A stretch of 64,000 nucleotides of DNA from Candidatus Micrarchaeota archaeon RBG_16_49_10 (GCA_001784635.1 MFRS01000003.1:127781-191780), one strand, 5' to 3'; counted from the first letter of the stretch, positions 1 to 9,480 are shown. The notes: generated by a model from the sequence alone, not told the origin. Numbers and translations are program-made.

Positions 1-1673
1 CGATGGAGAAGAGGAGGCAGGAGATTACGGAGAAGATTTTCGTCCGCTCCAAGGAGGCCGGTGTGAAGCAGGAGTTGGAGGACATAAAGAACAGGATAAT
101 AAGGAACAAGGATAGGATTGAGTCCGACGAGAGGGAGATCTCGAGGCTCAACAAGCTGATAGATAGGTTGAGGGACAGCAGCAGGACATTGGTCACCAAG
201 CCGGTCCAGACGATACTCAGCCTGAAGAGGCAGGACGTCTCAGGCACAGTCTCGGATTTGATGAAGATTCCTTCTGAGTATAGGACCGCTGTCGAAGTCT
301 CCGGTGGCTCGAGGCTCAGCAACATAGTGGTGAAAAGTGTCAATACGGCCACGGAGTGCATAAACTTCCTCAAGAACGAGAAGATTGGCAGGGCAACATT
401 CCTACCACTGGACAGGATAAAATACACTTCCGTATCCCCAGACCAGAAGGCGCTCGCAAAGAAGCCGGGGGTGATAGGCTTTGTCTCAGATCTGGTGAAA
501 TACGATCCTGATTATTCCGCCGCCATAAGGCACGTCTTCGGCGACACGATAGTGGTCGAAAGCCTGGGCACGGCGAGGGAGATAGGGATAGGCAAGATAA
601 GGATGGTCACGCTGGACGGCGACCTTGCTGAGAGGTCCGGGGCGATGGTAGGCGGCTTCTACAAGAGGAGGCAGACGTCTACCGGCGACATAGAGCTCGA
701 GGAGTACGAGAGGGCCAGGATGGAGATGGAGGAGGAGATAAACTTCCTGCGCATCGAGATAGGGCAGCTGAACCAGAAGATGGACGACCTGAGGAAGAAG
801 CTAGAGACGGAGAGTCAGGGCGTCATAGACCTGGAGAACGAGAGGGTTGGACTGGACGAGAAGCTTTCGGCGACCAGGGAGAAGAGGAACAGCCTATATG
901 AGGAGAGGATTGCATTCACCGAGCAGATAAACAAGATGAAGATAAAAGGGGCGAAGTCTGAGGCGGAGCTCAGCAGCCTCAAGTCAGAGGTGGACAGGTA
1001 CGAGAACATCCAATACATGGACGAGAAGGTTGAGGTTCTGGAGGAGAAGGTCGACAGGACAAACTCGGACCTGAATTCGATGGGGCTCGTGAACCTAAAG
1101 GCGATAGAGGAGTATGACAGGTTCAAAGGGGAGTTTGATCAGTTGAAGAACAAGTTCGATTCCATCCACAGGGAGAGGGACTCGATAGTTGATATGATAA
1201 GCCAGATAGAGGGGAAGAAGAAGGACGTGTTCTACGAGTGCCTTAACTCAATAAACAAGAACTTCAAGGATGTTTTCATGAAGCTCTCCAACGGCGATGC
1301 GTCTCTTGAGCTCGAGGACCCTCTCAACATCCAGTCCGGGCTGATAGTCAAGGCCAACCCCAGCGGCAAAAAACTGCTTAACCTCGACGCGATGTCCGGC
1401 GGGGAGAAGACGATGACGGCGCTCGCATTCCTCTTCGCAGTCCAGAAATATAAGCCTGCGCCCTTCTACGTGCTGGACGAGATTGACGCCGCCTTGGACA
1501 AGACTAACACGAAAAAAATTTCCGACATGATAAAGATGCTCTCCGAGAACGAGCAGTTCATAGTCATCACGCACAATGACTATACAATAAAGCAGGCCGA
1601 CAGGGTCTATGGGGTGTCGATGATAAACGGCGAGTCGCAGATAATAGGCGTCGAGCTGCCGAAGGGTGAGTAG
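1..1673 (+). CDS. smc: Chromosome segregation protein SMC, C-terminal part (5' end outside window)
   Basis: SMC is the ATPase of the condensin-like complex that loops and compacts the chromosome. About 556 residues are visible, counted from an in-frame Met at base 3. They show the tail of the first coiled coil, a hinge domain (about 70-220, with a Gly-rich AMVGG segment near 213), the returning coiled coil (220-430) and the C-terminal ATPase lobe. That lobe has the signature loop SGGEK (465-469), Walker B LDEID (491-495) and the H-loop His 524. The N-terminal Walker A lobe lies upstream of the window, so the gene is cut by the window edge and not broken. The stop codon is immediately followed by the scpA start, which is the classic smc-scpA operon order. 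Confidence 0.96.
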   Translation, partial: MEKRRQEITEKIFVRSKEAGVKQELEDIKNRIIRNKDRIESDEREISRLNKLIDRLRDSSRTLVTKPVQTILSLKRQDVSGTVSDLMKIPSEYRTAVEVSGGSRLSNIVVKSVNTATECINFLKNEKIGRATFLPLDRIKYTSVSPDQKALAKKPGVIGFVSDLVKYDPDYSAAIRHVFGDTIVVESLGTAREIGIGKIRMVTLDGDLAERSGAMVGGFYKRRQTSTGDIELEEYERARMEMEEEINFLRIEIGQLNQKMDDLRKKLETESQGVIDLENERVGLDEKLSATREKRNSLYEERIAFTEQINKMKIKGAKSEAELSSLKSEVDRYENIQYMDEKVEVLEEKVDRTNSDLNSMGLVNLKAIEEYDRFKGEFDQLKNKFDSIHRERDSIVDMISQIEGKKKDVFYECLNSINKNFKDVFMKLSNGDASLELEDPLNIQSGLIVKANPSGKKLLNLDAMSGGEKTMTALAFLFAVQKYKPAPFYVLDEIDAALDKTNTKKISDMIKMLSENEQFIVITHNDYTIKQADRVYGVSMINGESQIIGVELPKGE

Positions 1674-2378
1674 ATGGACGAGGAGAACCTTCTGCAGACG
1701 ATAATGAAGCAGGAGTCTTGGGACGACCTGATTGCGCAGGTGGTGGCCCTAGACAACCTCGACCCATGGGACATAGACCTGGTGAAGCTGTCCGACTCCT
1801 TTTTGAAGTACATAAAGAGCCTTGAGAGGCTTGACTTCAGGATACCCGCGAAGGTGGTCCTGGTCGCCGCGATACTGCTGAAGCTCAAGGCGGAGATTCT
1901 GACGCCTTTCCTCAGGCCCAAGGAGGCGGAGAACTCATACAACCCATTCCTTTTCGAGCCGGAAGACTTCGATAATATAAAGGACAAAGTCTCGGAGCTC
2001 GAACTCAAGCCTGGTCTTGTAAGGAGGGTCAAGAGGAAGGTCACGCTCGACGAGCTGGTAGCTGCGTTGAAGAAGGCGGTGAAGGTGCATGACAGGCGGA
2101 CCGAAAAGAAGACGCGACTCGGCAGGAACGTCGGCAAGGAGATAAACGTCGACGAGCAGGACATCGAGAAGAGGATAATATCCCTGCTCGGGGAGATAGA
2201 CACCTTACTGTTAGAGCTCGGCTCAGAAAAAGTCGAGTTCTCGAAAATGCTGAAGGAGTGGGACAGGGAAGAGATAATAACCCATTTCATGCCTTTGCTA
2301 TACCTTTCGACAAGAGGTAAGATTGTGATGGAGCAGGAAGAGTTCTTCAAGGAAATATTCATTAGCAGGAAAAATTGA
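1674..2378 (+). CDS. scpA: Segregation and condensation protein A (kleisin)
   Basis: ScpA is the kleisin subunit that bridges the two SMC heads. The 234-residue product starts with the family pattern in which an acidic N-terminus is followed by an LDPWDIDL-type segment (near residues 29-36), an LxF.IPAKV helix and a C-terminal winged-helix region (about 165-230) that contacts SMC. The ATG directly abuts the smc stop, so translation is probably coupled. Length and context fit the family well. No ScpB-like gene follows; the next gene is on the opposite strand. Confidence 0.95.
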   Translation: MDEENLLQTIMKQESWDDLIAQVVALDNLDPWDIDLVKLSDSFLKYIKSLERLDFRIPAKVVLVAAILLKLKAEILTPFLRPKEAENSYNPFLFEPEDFDNIKDKVSELELKPGLVRRVKRKVTLDELVAALKKAVKVHDRRTEKKTRLGRNVGKEINVDEQDIEKRIISLLGEIDTLLLELGSEKVEFSKMLKEWDREEIITHFMPLLYLSTRGKIVMEQEEFFKEIFISRKN

Positions 2379-2435
2379 AAATATTTATTTTCTGCGAGAT
2401 TTTGGAGAAATAAAGCAGGAGAATTGAGATTTAAA

Positions 2436-2750
2436 TTATTCTCCTCCCCGATTTTTCTGGATAAAAAATACTAAAAATGAAGAAATTATGTAACTCAGAA
2501 TTAACCCAGCAAGATACAAATACCAAACTAACCATATCCCCCTTCCAATAAATTCCGCACTTTTTATAAAACCCTGAACTTTAATGAAATCTATATACAT
2601 GGGACACACACAATTTTCTCCTGGTTTACACAGTTCACACATAACAAATCTTTTCACAGGGATACCGAAAATCAATAACAACAATAAAAATATTATCAGA
2701 GTTAAGGCTATCTTACTAAAACTTGGCTTCAAAACTTTCTTCCACTCCAC
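2436..2750 (-). CDS. Small membrane protein of unknown function
   Basis: I do not recognise this 104-residue protein. It begins at a GTG and has a hydrophobic segment at about residues 12-29 and another near 75-97. Between them lies a Cys-rich stretch with the spacing CxxCxPxxxCxC, which could bind a metal or form disulfides outside the membrane. It is AT-rich compared with the neighbouring smc-scpA operon. The Cys cluster and continuous frame argue that it is a real gene. Confidence 0.6.
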   Translation of the reverse strand: MEWKKVLKPSFSKIALTLIIFLLLLLIFGIPVKRFVMCELCKPGENCVCPMYIDFIKVQGFIKSAEFIGRGIWLVWYLYLAGLILSYIISSFLVFFIQKNRGGE

Positions 2751-2910
2751 ACAGATACATCGAAAAATAAGTTTTTAAGATTTTCGATTATGTTAGGTCT
2801 AAATCAAATAAAAATTTCATTGGGAAATCTACATTATCTTAGCGTTTCTTAAAGGAAATATTCATATCAAGAAAGAATAACTCAGAAAAGAATTTAGGGG
2901 CTAAGGCAAC

Positions 2911-4398
2911 TTAAACAGAAACCTTTCTCCTTTTTTTGTCTTCTCTAACCTGAATCGTAGACCTAACCAAATCCACAGATCTTCTGAAATCCCTATTGTT
3001 ATAAAATACATATTGAAAAATATCACTTGCAACTATCATAGATCCGACCATGGCAACTAATTTTCCATATAACCTCAATTTTCTATGCACCATTTTCCTC
3101 ATTAATTTCCTATTTATCAACTTATGAACCTTCTGAACCCTTAACCTATCCTCGATTGAAAAAATCGGAGTCTCAAAAACAGGCTTTCTGTAGAAATAGC
3201 TCGGATCGTTTAAGTATACTTCCGGCTGGACAACAAAGTAATTATTCTTCTCAACCCACTCGAACAATTCTGTGTTTGGTGTTGGTATAAGGTTTAGGAA
3301 ATCTGTTTTGAAGGCACACGATCTGTTTGCTATGCGTAGAGAATCTTTGACATCTTCCCATGTTTCATCAGGAGCCCCAACAACCCAATTGGCATAAACC
3401 TCTGCCCCAGATTCACAAGCCATTTTCATTGCAGTCTCTATAGTTTCTATAGTTTCATCCTTATGCAAACTTTTCAGAACTTTATTGTTTCCCCCTTCAA
3501 CAGCTATCTGAATAAACCTAAACCCAACATCCCTCATCCTAATAAGCATGTCCTTTGTTAATCTGTCTGCTCTAACCCCATTGTTCAATCTAAATTCCAG
3601 ATACCCTATTTCTCTCCTATCAATTTCATTACATATTTCAAACACTCTTTCTCCAATCAGCGTAAAGTTATCATCAACTATGGCAAATTGCTTGTAACCT
3701 CTCTTAACCCAGTATTCAATTTCATCAACCACATTTTTCGGTGTTCTTGCCCTGAACCCCCTACCCATCACCAATCTAACCGAACAAAAAATACATCTGA
3801 AGGGACACCCTCTGGAAGTCACTAAAGGTATCTCCTTCTGGATATACTTCCCCAATTCAAATTTCTCAAAAGTCGGCTTGGGTAGATTGTCTAGGTCTTT
3901 GATAAAATCCCTATCCCCATTATAGATTATCTTCCCACATTCCCTATGTATAAGACCCTTTATTTCTGAGACCGGTTTCCCCCGACAGAGTTCGAGTAAT
4001 GTTTCCTCACCTTCGTTTACACAACAATAATCAATTTCATCGCAATCTTTCATAACGTCTTCCTTTACGGATGATGCATGGGGACCGCCGCAAATAACTC
4101 GGAAATCCATTCCCATGTTCTTGAGTTCTTTTATCCATTGATAATGTCTCTTGTACATCAGTGTAAAGAAACTTATTCCAATCAAATCCGGTTTGAATTC
4201 TCTTATTTTGTTTTTTAAATCCTCAAATTCACAATCAGGAAATGTCATGTCAAGTATATCATACTCTATTCCAGCACTTTTTAGTGTTGCGGCCAGATAA
4301 CCGATACCTGGTGGTGGTCGCATGGAAGTGCATCTATCACTTGGGAATTGGACTAATAAAATCCGCTTATACCTATCTGACTTTTTGCCCCTATTCAT
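2911..4398 (-). CDS. B12-binding-domain radical SAM protein
   Basis: This is a 495-residue enzyme of the cobalamin-dependent radical SAM superfamily. Residues 10-140 form a B12-binding Rossmann domain (PPPGIGYLAA and ICGGPHAS segments). Residues 190-400 form the radical SAM barrel, with the iron-sulfur cluster motif CxxxCxxC at Cys198, Cys202 and Cys205. Such enzymes methylate or rearrange unactivated carbons, often in lipid or cofactor synthesis, and the substrate cannot be read here. The gene is AT-rich relative to the core genes and stands next to two methyltransferases, which suggests an acquired accessory block. There is no nearby SPASM-type Cys cluster. Confidence 0.9.
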   Translation of the reverse strand: MNRGKKSDRYKRILLVQFPSDRCTSMRPPPGIGYLAATLKSAGIEYDILDMTFPDCEFEDLKNKIREFKPDLIGISFFTLMYKRHYQWIKELKNMGMDFRVICGGPHASSVKEDVMKDCDEIDYCCVNEGEETLLELCRGKPVSEIKGLIHRECGKIIYNGDRDFIKDLDNLPKPTFEKFELGKYIQKEIPLVTSRGCPFRCIFCSVRLVMGRGFRARTPKNVVDEIEYWVKRGYKQFAIVDDNFTLIGERVFEICNEIDRREIGYLEFRLNNGVRADRLTKDMLIRMRDVGFRFIQIAVEGGNNKVLKSLHKDETIETIETAMKMACESGAEVYANWVVGAPDETWEDVKDSLRIANRSCAFKTDFLNLIPTPNTELFEWVEKNNYFVVQPEVYLNDPSYFYRKPVFETPIFSIEDRLRVQKVHKLINRKLMRKMVHRKLRLYGKLVAMVGSMIVASDIFQYVFYNNRDFRRSVDLVRSTIQVREDKKRRKVSV

Positions 4399-4460
4399 GG
4401 TTTAATCCTATGACTTTTTTGGTTTAAAACATTTATATGCACTAACAGATTGAATAATTG

Positions 4461-5087
4461 CTAAATTTTCTCCATCAAAACAGACCACAGGCACACTTTG
4501 TTGCCGCCGGGCTCTCTATGGATAACCTCATTCGCTTCCAACACCTTGAAATAGCCCGAGAAGTAGCCTTCAATATTTTCCAGGCTGAACACATTCTCCT
4601 GTTTCCAGTTCGTCTTTGTGCTGAATGCTTGGACGTTGTATCTGCCTCCCTTCTTGAGAATCCTATGAACACCCCTTACGAAATCTCCCCGAAGGTTAGG
4701 CGGCACGTGATGGAAACATCCTCTATCATAGACAAAGGTGAATTCCTCATCACCGAACTTGAGGTTGTAGGATACACCCTCCATAAACTTCGATTCCAAC
4801 CCAGATTCTTTGGCGCGCTCCCTTGATATTTTCACTGCGGTCGGCGATATATCAATACCTATGACATCAAAACCCCTCTCAGTAAGGAATAATGATTGGG
4901 TTCCCGAGCCGGAGCATATATCCAGAATTTTCCCGTCAGGTATCTTCCCTTCTTTTATCAACCTTACCAGTTCCTCATCCGGCCTGTTTTTCTCCCAAGG
5001 TAACTGTGCATAAGGAACAATCCTATAGTTCTCGTCCCATCCTTCCCTCGCCTGTTTGGTGGCTTTCCCCACAAGGTTGACCTGCAT
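4461..5087 (-). CDS. Class I SAM-dependent methyltransferase
   Basis: The protein has the Rossmann methyltransferase motif I (ILDICSGSGTQ), an acidic motif II (VIGIDIS) and a post-motif region rich in FDVIG/VYDRG-type strands, so it should transfer a methyl group from SAM to an unknown acceptor. The N-terminus resembles thiopurine-type methyltransferases (WDENY, PWE). I chose the ATG at 5087 because AGTGAT precedes it by 4 nt. An ATG at 5093 and an upstream TTG at 5120 are alternatives. It lies in a run with another methyltransferase on the same strand. Confidence 0.85.
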   Translation of the reverse strand: MQVNLVGKATKQAREGWDENYRIVPYAQLPWEKNRPDEELVRLIKEGKIPDGKILDICSGSGTQSLFLTERGFDVIGIDISPTAVKISRERAKESGLESKFMEGVSYNLKFGDEEFTFVYDRGCFHHVPPNLRGDFVRGVHRILKKGGRYNVQAFSTKTNWKQENVFSLENIEGYFSGYFKVLEANEVIHREPGGNKVCLWSVLMEKI

Positions 5088-5171
5088 TTTCATCACTACA
5101 TTGACACTGGAGCAATACAATTATTTATAACTCAGTTATATATATAATTTATCCAAGTGGCTGCAACAATT

Positions 5172-5891
5172 TCAAATTTTCCTGTACTCAACATAGAACT
5201 CCGAATAAACCCAGTCAAGGAAGCGATTGCTTATCAGCCTGTTTTTAAGCAACGATAGGGCCGTCAGAAACTTGAACCTATTATAGTAACCCATCGAATC
5301 GAATCTCCTCAAAAAGACTCTTATGAATTTACTCCCACACAACTTGTCCAGCTTTCTGACTGAGTTTGCCCGGTAGTAACACCTGTAGTAGTGCCCGTTA
5401 CGCCTTCCCTGCAGTATGCCAATGAGTTTCACCTTAAATGAATGCGGAATTATTTTTATTAAGAAACCCTCGAGACTTTTTACGTTAGGTACCCACAGAG
5501 CAAGAACCCCACCTTTTTTAAGAACCCTATGGGCTTCTGAAATGAAATTCCCCGGCTTTTTCAGGTGCTCGACAACCCAATGCGAGTAGACTACATCAAA
5601 CGTGGAATCCCCAAAGGGGAGTCTACAAACATCAGCGACTTGGAAGTTGAGGTTGTTTTTCCTGTACTTTCTTTTTGCCTTTTCGATGTCCTCACCTATC
5701 ACATCCACGCCTTCGATTCGCTTGGCGAAGCTAGAGAAGTAATATGCAGTTTTACCCTCCCCACACCCTGCATCGAGGACGACCTTTCCTTCGATTCTTT
5801 TTCTGTTCAGTTCCATCCCTATTGGGACGTTATCGGTATAGACACCCCTTCTCCTTAACCACTCTCCTCCTGAGAAAAATTTTCCTTTCAT
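5172..5891 (-). CDS. Class I SAM-dependent methyltransferase (UbiE/COQ5-like)
   Basis: Motif I reads VLDAGCGEGKTAYYF, followed by a GVDVIGEDI acidic loop, FDVVYSHWVVEHL (post-I/II) and an RVLKKGG segment, all typical of the Methyltransf_11 family. The substrate is unknown; the family acts on quinones, lipids, sugars or proteins. The chosen ATG at 5891 has AGGGGAT 5 nt upstream, while a TTG at 5921 would add 10 residues. The C-terminal 90 residues are basic and aromatic and may bind membrane or substrate. It is probably co-oriented with, but not tightly coupled to, the next methyltransferase. Confidence 0.85.
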   Translation of the reverse strand: MKGKFFSGGEWLRRRGVYTDNVPIGMELNRKRIEGKVVLDAGCGEGKTAYYFSSFAKRIEGVDVIGEDIEKAKRKYRKNNLNFQVADVCRLPFGDSTFDVVYSHWVVEHLKKPGNFISEAHRVLKKGGVLALWVPNVKSLEGFLIKIIPHSFKVKLIGILQGRRNGHYYRCYYRANSVRKLDKLCGSKFIRVFLRRFDSMGYYNRFKFLTALSLLKNRLISNRFLDWVYSEFYVEYRKI

Positions 5892-5985
5892 ATCAAATCC
5901 CCTGAGCAGTTCATGTATCAAGAATAGTCATTCAAAGATAAATCGGCAAGTGCTTGGATAGCGGCATATTCATCCGCCAATGGTA

Positions 5986-5994
5986 TTAAATATT
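5986..5994 (+). promoter_or_regulatory. TATA box of histone gene
   Basis: A TTAAATATT element lies about 37-45 nt upstream of the histone ATG and about 25 nt before an SD-like AAGGTGG at 6018-6024. This spacing fits an archaeal TBP/TFB promoter with a short leader. Confidence 0.5.
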
Positions 5995-6030
5995 TGCTTT
6001 CACCTTCTAATTGTATAAAGGTGGTTTTTC

Positions 6031-6252
6031 ATGGCAAAAGAAAAAGTAAAATTACCTCTTGCGCCCCTGGAAAGGATTTTAAGGAAGGCTGGGGCTAAAA
6101 GGGTTTCGAAAAGCGCTGTGAGGGAGTTCTCCATGGTCTTGGCGGACTACGCTTCAGACATTTCAGGGGAGGCAGCCAAACTCGCGACCCACGCTGGGAG
6201 GAAAACTATAGTCGAGTCCGACGTTAGGATGGCCAGGAAGAGGCTGTCCTAG
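6031..6252 (+). CDS. Archaeal histone
   Basis: This 73-residue protein is a single histone fold. It has a short basic N-terminal extension, alpha-1 (LAPLERILRKAG), the long alpha-2 (SKSAVREFSMVLADYASDI), loop 2 with the DNA-contacting RKTI, and alpha-3 with ESDV. It should wrap DNA as dimers or longer polymers. A second histone gene lies at about 27.8 kb and has no basic extension, so the two paralogs may differ in multimerisation. A T-rich run just after the stop probably ends transcription. Identification is firm. Confidence 0.96.
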   Translation: MAKEKVKLPLAPLERILRKAGAKRVSKSAVREFSMVLADYASDISGEAAKLATHAGRKTIVESDVRMARKRLS

Positions 6253-6256
6253 GTTT

Positions 6257-6276
6257 TATTTTTTTTCTGCCGTCAC
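6257..6276 (+). terminator. Poly-T terminator after histone gene
   Basis: A TTTTATTTTTTTTCT tract begins a few bases after the histone stop codon. Oligo-T runs are sufficient for archaeal intrinsic termination. Confidence 0.45.
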
Positions 6277-6371
6277 AAGAAGCAAAATTCCTACCCAGTA
6301 TAAGGAAATAACACAGACTTCTCCACATCTATTTCAATTTTTCTGACAATAATTAAACAGGTGATGCCCTG

Positions 6372-6854
6372 ATGGATACCATCGTAAGCTTCGTTGGCGA
6401 CTTTTCTGAGATGGTCAAAAAGTCGATGGAGCAGACCAAATCGGCCATAGGCAAGCAGGTCGTAGATTCGACGGCCGGCAGGAAGGGCGTCTGCGTCGAT
6501 AGGATAACCGACTTCTCGGGCAAAAAAATATCGTTCCTCGGCGTGAAGTACGACAAGAAGGAGCTTGACACTATAAACGCCATAAACAAGGACATCCTTG
6601 TGGTCAAGGGCGAGAAGGAGAAGTTCTTCGTCTCGATGGAAGACATATCCGCTGTCGGGGACTCGATAATCCTGCTCAAGACTGAGCTCAAGACGCCGGA
6701 GATATCGCCGGAGGCTGTGAGGGCCAGCGACGTTTTCAAGAGGTACAACCTGACCGTAGATGCCATAAACGACATCATGCCTTCCGCTGTTTCTAGGACC
6801 GAGCAGGCCAAGGAAAACAACAAGAAGTGGATCAACAAGCTGATTGGAGAATAG
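6372..6854 (+). CDS. Hypothetical protein, PRC-barrel-like core
   Basis: The 160-residue product has no family I recognise with certainty. Residues 27-95 alternate short beta-strands around a GKQVVD...GRKGVCVDRI...ISFLGV pattern that resembles a PRC-barrel domain, and the C-terminal third is helical and charged. It has GGTGAT 6 nt before its ATG. Its stop precedes the next ATG by 1 nt, so it is co-transcribed with the RPA and radA genes and may act with them in DNA or chromatin work; that link is inferred from position only. Confidence 0.7.
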   Translation: MDTIVSFVGDFSEMVKKSMEQTKSAIGKQVVDSTAGRKGVCVDRITDFSGKKISFLGVKYDKKELDTINAINKDILVVKGEKEKFFVSMEDISAVGDSIILLKTELKTPEISPEAVRASDVFKRYNLTVDAINDIMPSAVSRTEQAKENNKKWINKLIGE

Positions 6855-6855
6855 A

Positions 6856-7869
6856 ATGATTCCTTACGAGGAGATGATGGACGGCTTGAAGGAGAAGTCA
6901 GGCCTGTCCAAGAAGGAGCTTGACAAAAAGGTTAGCCAGAAGTACGAAGAGCTGGGCGGCCTGGTCTCGATGGAGGGCGCGGCGCACCTGGTGGCGAGGG
7001 AGCTGGGGATAAATTTGCTCGTCAAGAAGAGGAAGCTAAAAATAAGCGACCTGAAGGACGGCATGAAGAGCGTGGACATCACGGGAAGGGTGAGCATGAT
7101 TACAGAGCCGAGGGAGTTCAGCAGGAAGGACGGGACGAAGGGGAAGGTCTCGAATATTTTCGTTTCCGACGGTGCTGGGAGCATAAGGATTCCGCTATGG
7201 GACAAGCAGGTTGACGACCTGAAGGGCAAGATCCAGGAGGGCGAAGTCATATCCATCAGCAACGGCCTAGTCAAGATAAACAACTTCGGGAACATCGAGC
7301 TTAGGGTATCAACCTTTTCGAAGATAGAGAAGGTCCAGGATGACGGCTCGATACCATTTGAAAAGCCGAATGCCCGGCCTTTGGCTGTCGAGACAGACAT
7401 CAACATGATTAAGGAGGGTTTCTTTTCGGTGAAGGGGAACATAGTCCAGCTATTCAAGATAAACTTCACCTACAAGATGTGCCCGAAGTGCAGGATGAAG
7501 ATAGAGGAGGAGGACTGCCCTGAGCACGGCAAGGTGAAGCCGGAGACCAACATGCTGGTCTCTGCGGTGATAGACGATGGCACCGGCAACCTAAGGGTCG
7601 TGTTCTTCAGGGAGCAGGCTAAAAGGTTGTCAGGGATAGAGCCGAATGTCCTGTCAGATTTGGGTCAGGATGCGGCTTATGACGCGCTGAAGAAGGCCGT
7701 CCTTGGGAGGGATGTCGTGGTCTCGGGCCGCGTTCAGAGGAACAAGCTGTTCGAGAACTTGGAGATTGTCGCTAATGATGTTCAGGAAATAAACCCAGTA
7801 GAGGAGGGTAAAAGACTTATAGATGAAATAAAAACTTTAGTTGGTGGGTATGAAGGAGGAAAAGATTAA
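6856..7869 (+). CDS. Replication protein A-like single-stranded DNA-binding protein
   Basis: A multi-OB-fold RPA homolog that coats single-stranded DNA in replication and repair. After a helical N-terminal region (1-60) there is an OB fold at about 65-165 (VDITGRV...FVSDGAGSIRIPLWD). A second OB-like region at 185-310 carries a zinc finger with CPKC and a CxxH-type half-site (CPEH). The ATG at 6856 follows the upstream stop directly; an in-frame TTG 12 nt earlier is less likely. The 3' end overlaps the start of radA, matching the functional pairing of RPA with the recombinase. Confidence 0.9.
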   Translation: MIPYEEMMDGLKEKSGLSKKELDKKVSQKYEELGGLVSMEGAAHLVARELGINLLVKKRKLKISDLKDGMKSVDITGRVSMITEPREFSRKDGTKGKVSNIFVSDGAGSIRIPLWDKQVDDLKGKIQEGEVISISNGLVKINNFGNIELRVSTFSKIEKVQDDGSIPFEKPNARPLAVETDINMIKEGFFSVKGNIVQLFKINFTYKMCPKCRMKIEEEDCPEHGKVKPETNMLVSAVIDDGTGNLRVVFFREQAKRLSGIEPNVLSDLGQDAAYDALKKAVLGRDVVVSGRVQRNKLFENLEIVANDVQEINPVEEGKRLIDEIKTLVGGYEGGKD

Positions 7870-8824
7870 AGAGGAAAAGACCAAAGAAGATAAGTTTAGC
7901 CTTGAGGACATACCTGGGGTTGGGCCTAAATTAGCCGAAAAGCTGATTGAAGTTGGTCTTAATGACCCTATGGCCATCGCCACATCGTCCCCTGGGGATT
8001 TGGCGTCTATACTAGAGATAGGGCGGGCGACCGCGTCCAAGATAATAGACAACGCAAGGGAGAAGCTCAAGATGGGCTTCACTTCGGCGGACGAGATATG
8101 GAAGCAGAGGCAGAAGCTCAACAAATTAAGCACTGGAAGCAAGGCATTGGACGAACTTTTGGGCGGAGGCATAGAGACCCAGGCCATCACCGAAGCCTAC
8201 GGGCAGTTCGGCTCCGGGAAGACACAACTGGGATTCCAACTTGCGGTTAATGTCCAATTACCGAAGGACAAGGGCGGCTTGAATGCGAACTGCCTTTTCA
8301 TCGACAGCGAGAACACCTTCAGACCGAACAGGGTGATACAGCTAGCGGAGTCTTTGAAGCTGGACCCCATGAAGATTTTGAAAAACATCTTTGTGGCTAG
8401 GGCGTACAACTCTGACCATCAGGTCCTTCTTATAGAGAAGGCGGGAGAGATGATCGAGGAGAAGAACGTTAGGCTCCTGATAATCGACAGCCTCACATCT
8501 CATTTCAGATCGGACTATGTCGGGAGGGGCGAATTGGCTCCTAGGCAGCAAAAACTGAACAAGCATCTGCACACCCTTCAGAAGCTGGCCGACACGTTCA
8601 ACCTCGCCGTCTATGTCACAAACCAGGTGCAGGCGAACCCCGCCATATTGTTCGGCGACCCAACCAGCCCGGCTGGAGGACACATAGTCGCACACCAGAC
8701 AACATATAGGCTTTATTTTAGGAAGTCCAGCGGCGACAAGAGGATAGCAAAAATAATGGATTCCCCAGACTTGCCGCCAGGCGAATGCGTCTTCAAGGTC
8801 ATGCCGGAAGGAGTTAGGGATTAA
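7850..8824 (+). CDS. radA: DNA repair and recombination protein RadA
   Basis: Archaeal RecA/Rad51 strand-exchange ATPase of about 324 residues. It has an N-terminal helix-hairpin-helix domain (IPGVGPKLAEKL near 20-35), a Walker A loop GQFGSGKT (about 118-125), Walker B LLIID (about 209-213) and the family-specific RGELAPRQQKLNKHLH segment. The L2 region and the AGGHIVAH motif are intact. I prefer the ATG at 7850 over an in-frame TTG at 7841. The gene overlaps the RPA gene by 20 nt, so the two are probably translationally coupled. Confidence 0.97.
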   Translation: MKEEKIKEEKTKEDKFSLEDIPGVGPKLAEKLIEVGLNDPMAIATSSPGDLASILEIGRATASKIIDNAREKLKMGFTSADEIWKQRQKLNKLSTGSKALDELLGGGIETQAITEAYGQFGSGKTQLGFQLAVNVQLPKDKGGLNANCLFIDSENTFRPNRVIQLAESLKLDPMKILKNIFVARAYNSDHQVLLIEKAGEMIEEKNVRLLIIDSLTSHFRSDYVGRGELAPRQQKLNKHLHTLQKLADTFNLAVYVTNQVQANPAILFGDPTSPAGGHIVAHQTTYRLYFRKSSGDKRIAKIMDSPDLPPGECVFKVMPEGVRD

Positions 8825-8847
8825 TTAATTATTCGGCAAATAATTTC

Positions 8848-9480
8848 ATGCCAATAAAAGTAATTGCATTCGACCTTTGGAGCACGCTGATTTCTGGCAG
8901 CCCCCCAGACATCATGGAGGAAATAGCAGCCAAACTATCCTTTGACACAACCCAAGACTTTTGGGATTATTGTGACAAGCACTACTTCAACTGCAAGATA
9001 AAACCTTCCCAGATGCTGAGAGACATAGCCAAAGAAAAGGGGGTGAAAACAAACGTTGAGAAGTTGACATCCCTTTGGGAAAGCACATGGGATTCGATTT
9101 ACGTCTATTCCGACACAGTTCCTGCCTTGGAAAAAATTAGAAAAAAATATAAAACAACCCTTATCTCCAATAGCGGATCCGAGGAGGGAAAGAGAGTATT
9201 AAAAATTTTCGGCCTTGCAGAATATTTCGATTACATAATAATGTCCTACGAGGTTGGCCTTGCCAAGCCAGACCCAGAAATTTTCAGACTCGTCACAAAG
9301 AAATTTTCCGTTAAACCTGAGGAGGTGGTTTATGTTGGCGATGGCTTTCAGAATGATTTTCTGGGTGGCAAGAATGCTGGATTTAAGACATTTCTAATCG
9401 ACAGAAGGGACAAACACCCACAGTTCAAAAAAGAAGATTGGTACATCGAGTCTCTTGACGAGCTTTTAGACAAGATTTGA
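8848..9480 (+). CDS. HAD-superfamily hydrolase
   Basis: A 210-residue hydrolase of the haloacid dehalogenase superfamily. The nucleophile motif is FDLWSTL with Asp9, where the second acidic position is Trp as in the dehalogenase/phosphonatase-like branch. Motif II is LISNSG, the motif III lysine lies in GLAKPDPEIF, and motif IV is YVGDGFQND. It probably dephosphorylates a small molecule; the substrate is unknown. It follows radA by 23 nt and could be the last gene of that transcript or have its own start. Confidence 0.88.
   Translation: MPIKVIAFDLWSTLISGSPPDIMEEIAAKLSFDTTQDFWDYCDKHYFNCKIKPSQMLRDIAKEKGVKTNVEKLTSLWESTWDSIYVYSDTVPALEKIRKKYKTTLISNSGSEEGKRVLKIFGLAEYFDYIIMSYEVGLAKPDPEIFRLVTKKFSVKPEEVVYVGDGFQNDFLGGKNAGFKTFLIDRRDKHPQFKKEDWYIESLDELLDKI

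Noticed and set aside
3..1673. SMC treated as a truncated pseudogene
   Set aside because: The missing N-terminal ATPase lobe lies before the window edge; the frame is intact to the end with all C-terminal motifs.
1607..2362. Long open frame antisense to scpA
   Set aside because: It mirrors a clearly conserved kleisin gene, is Ser/Phe-rich as expected of an antisense frame, and has no recognisable domain.
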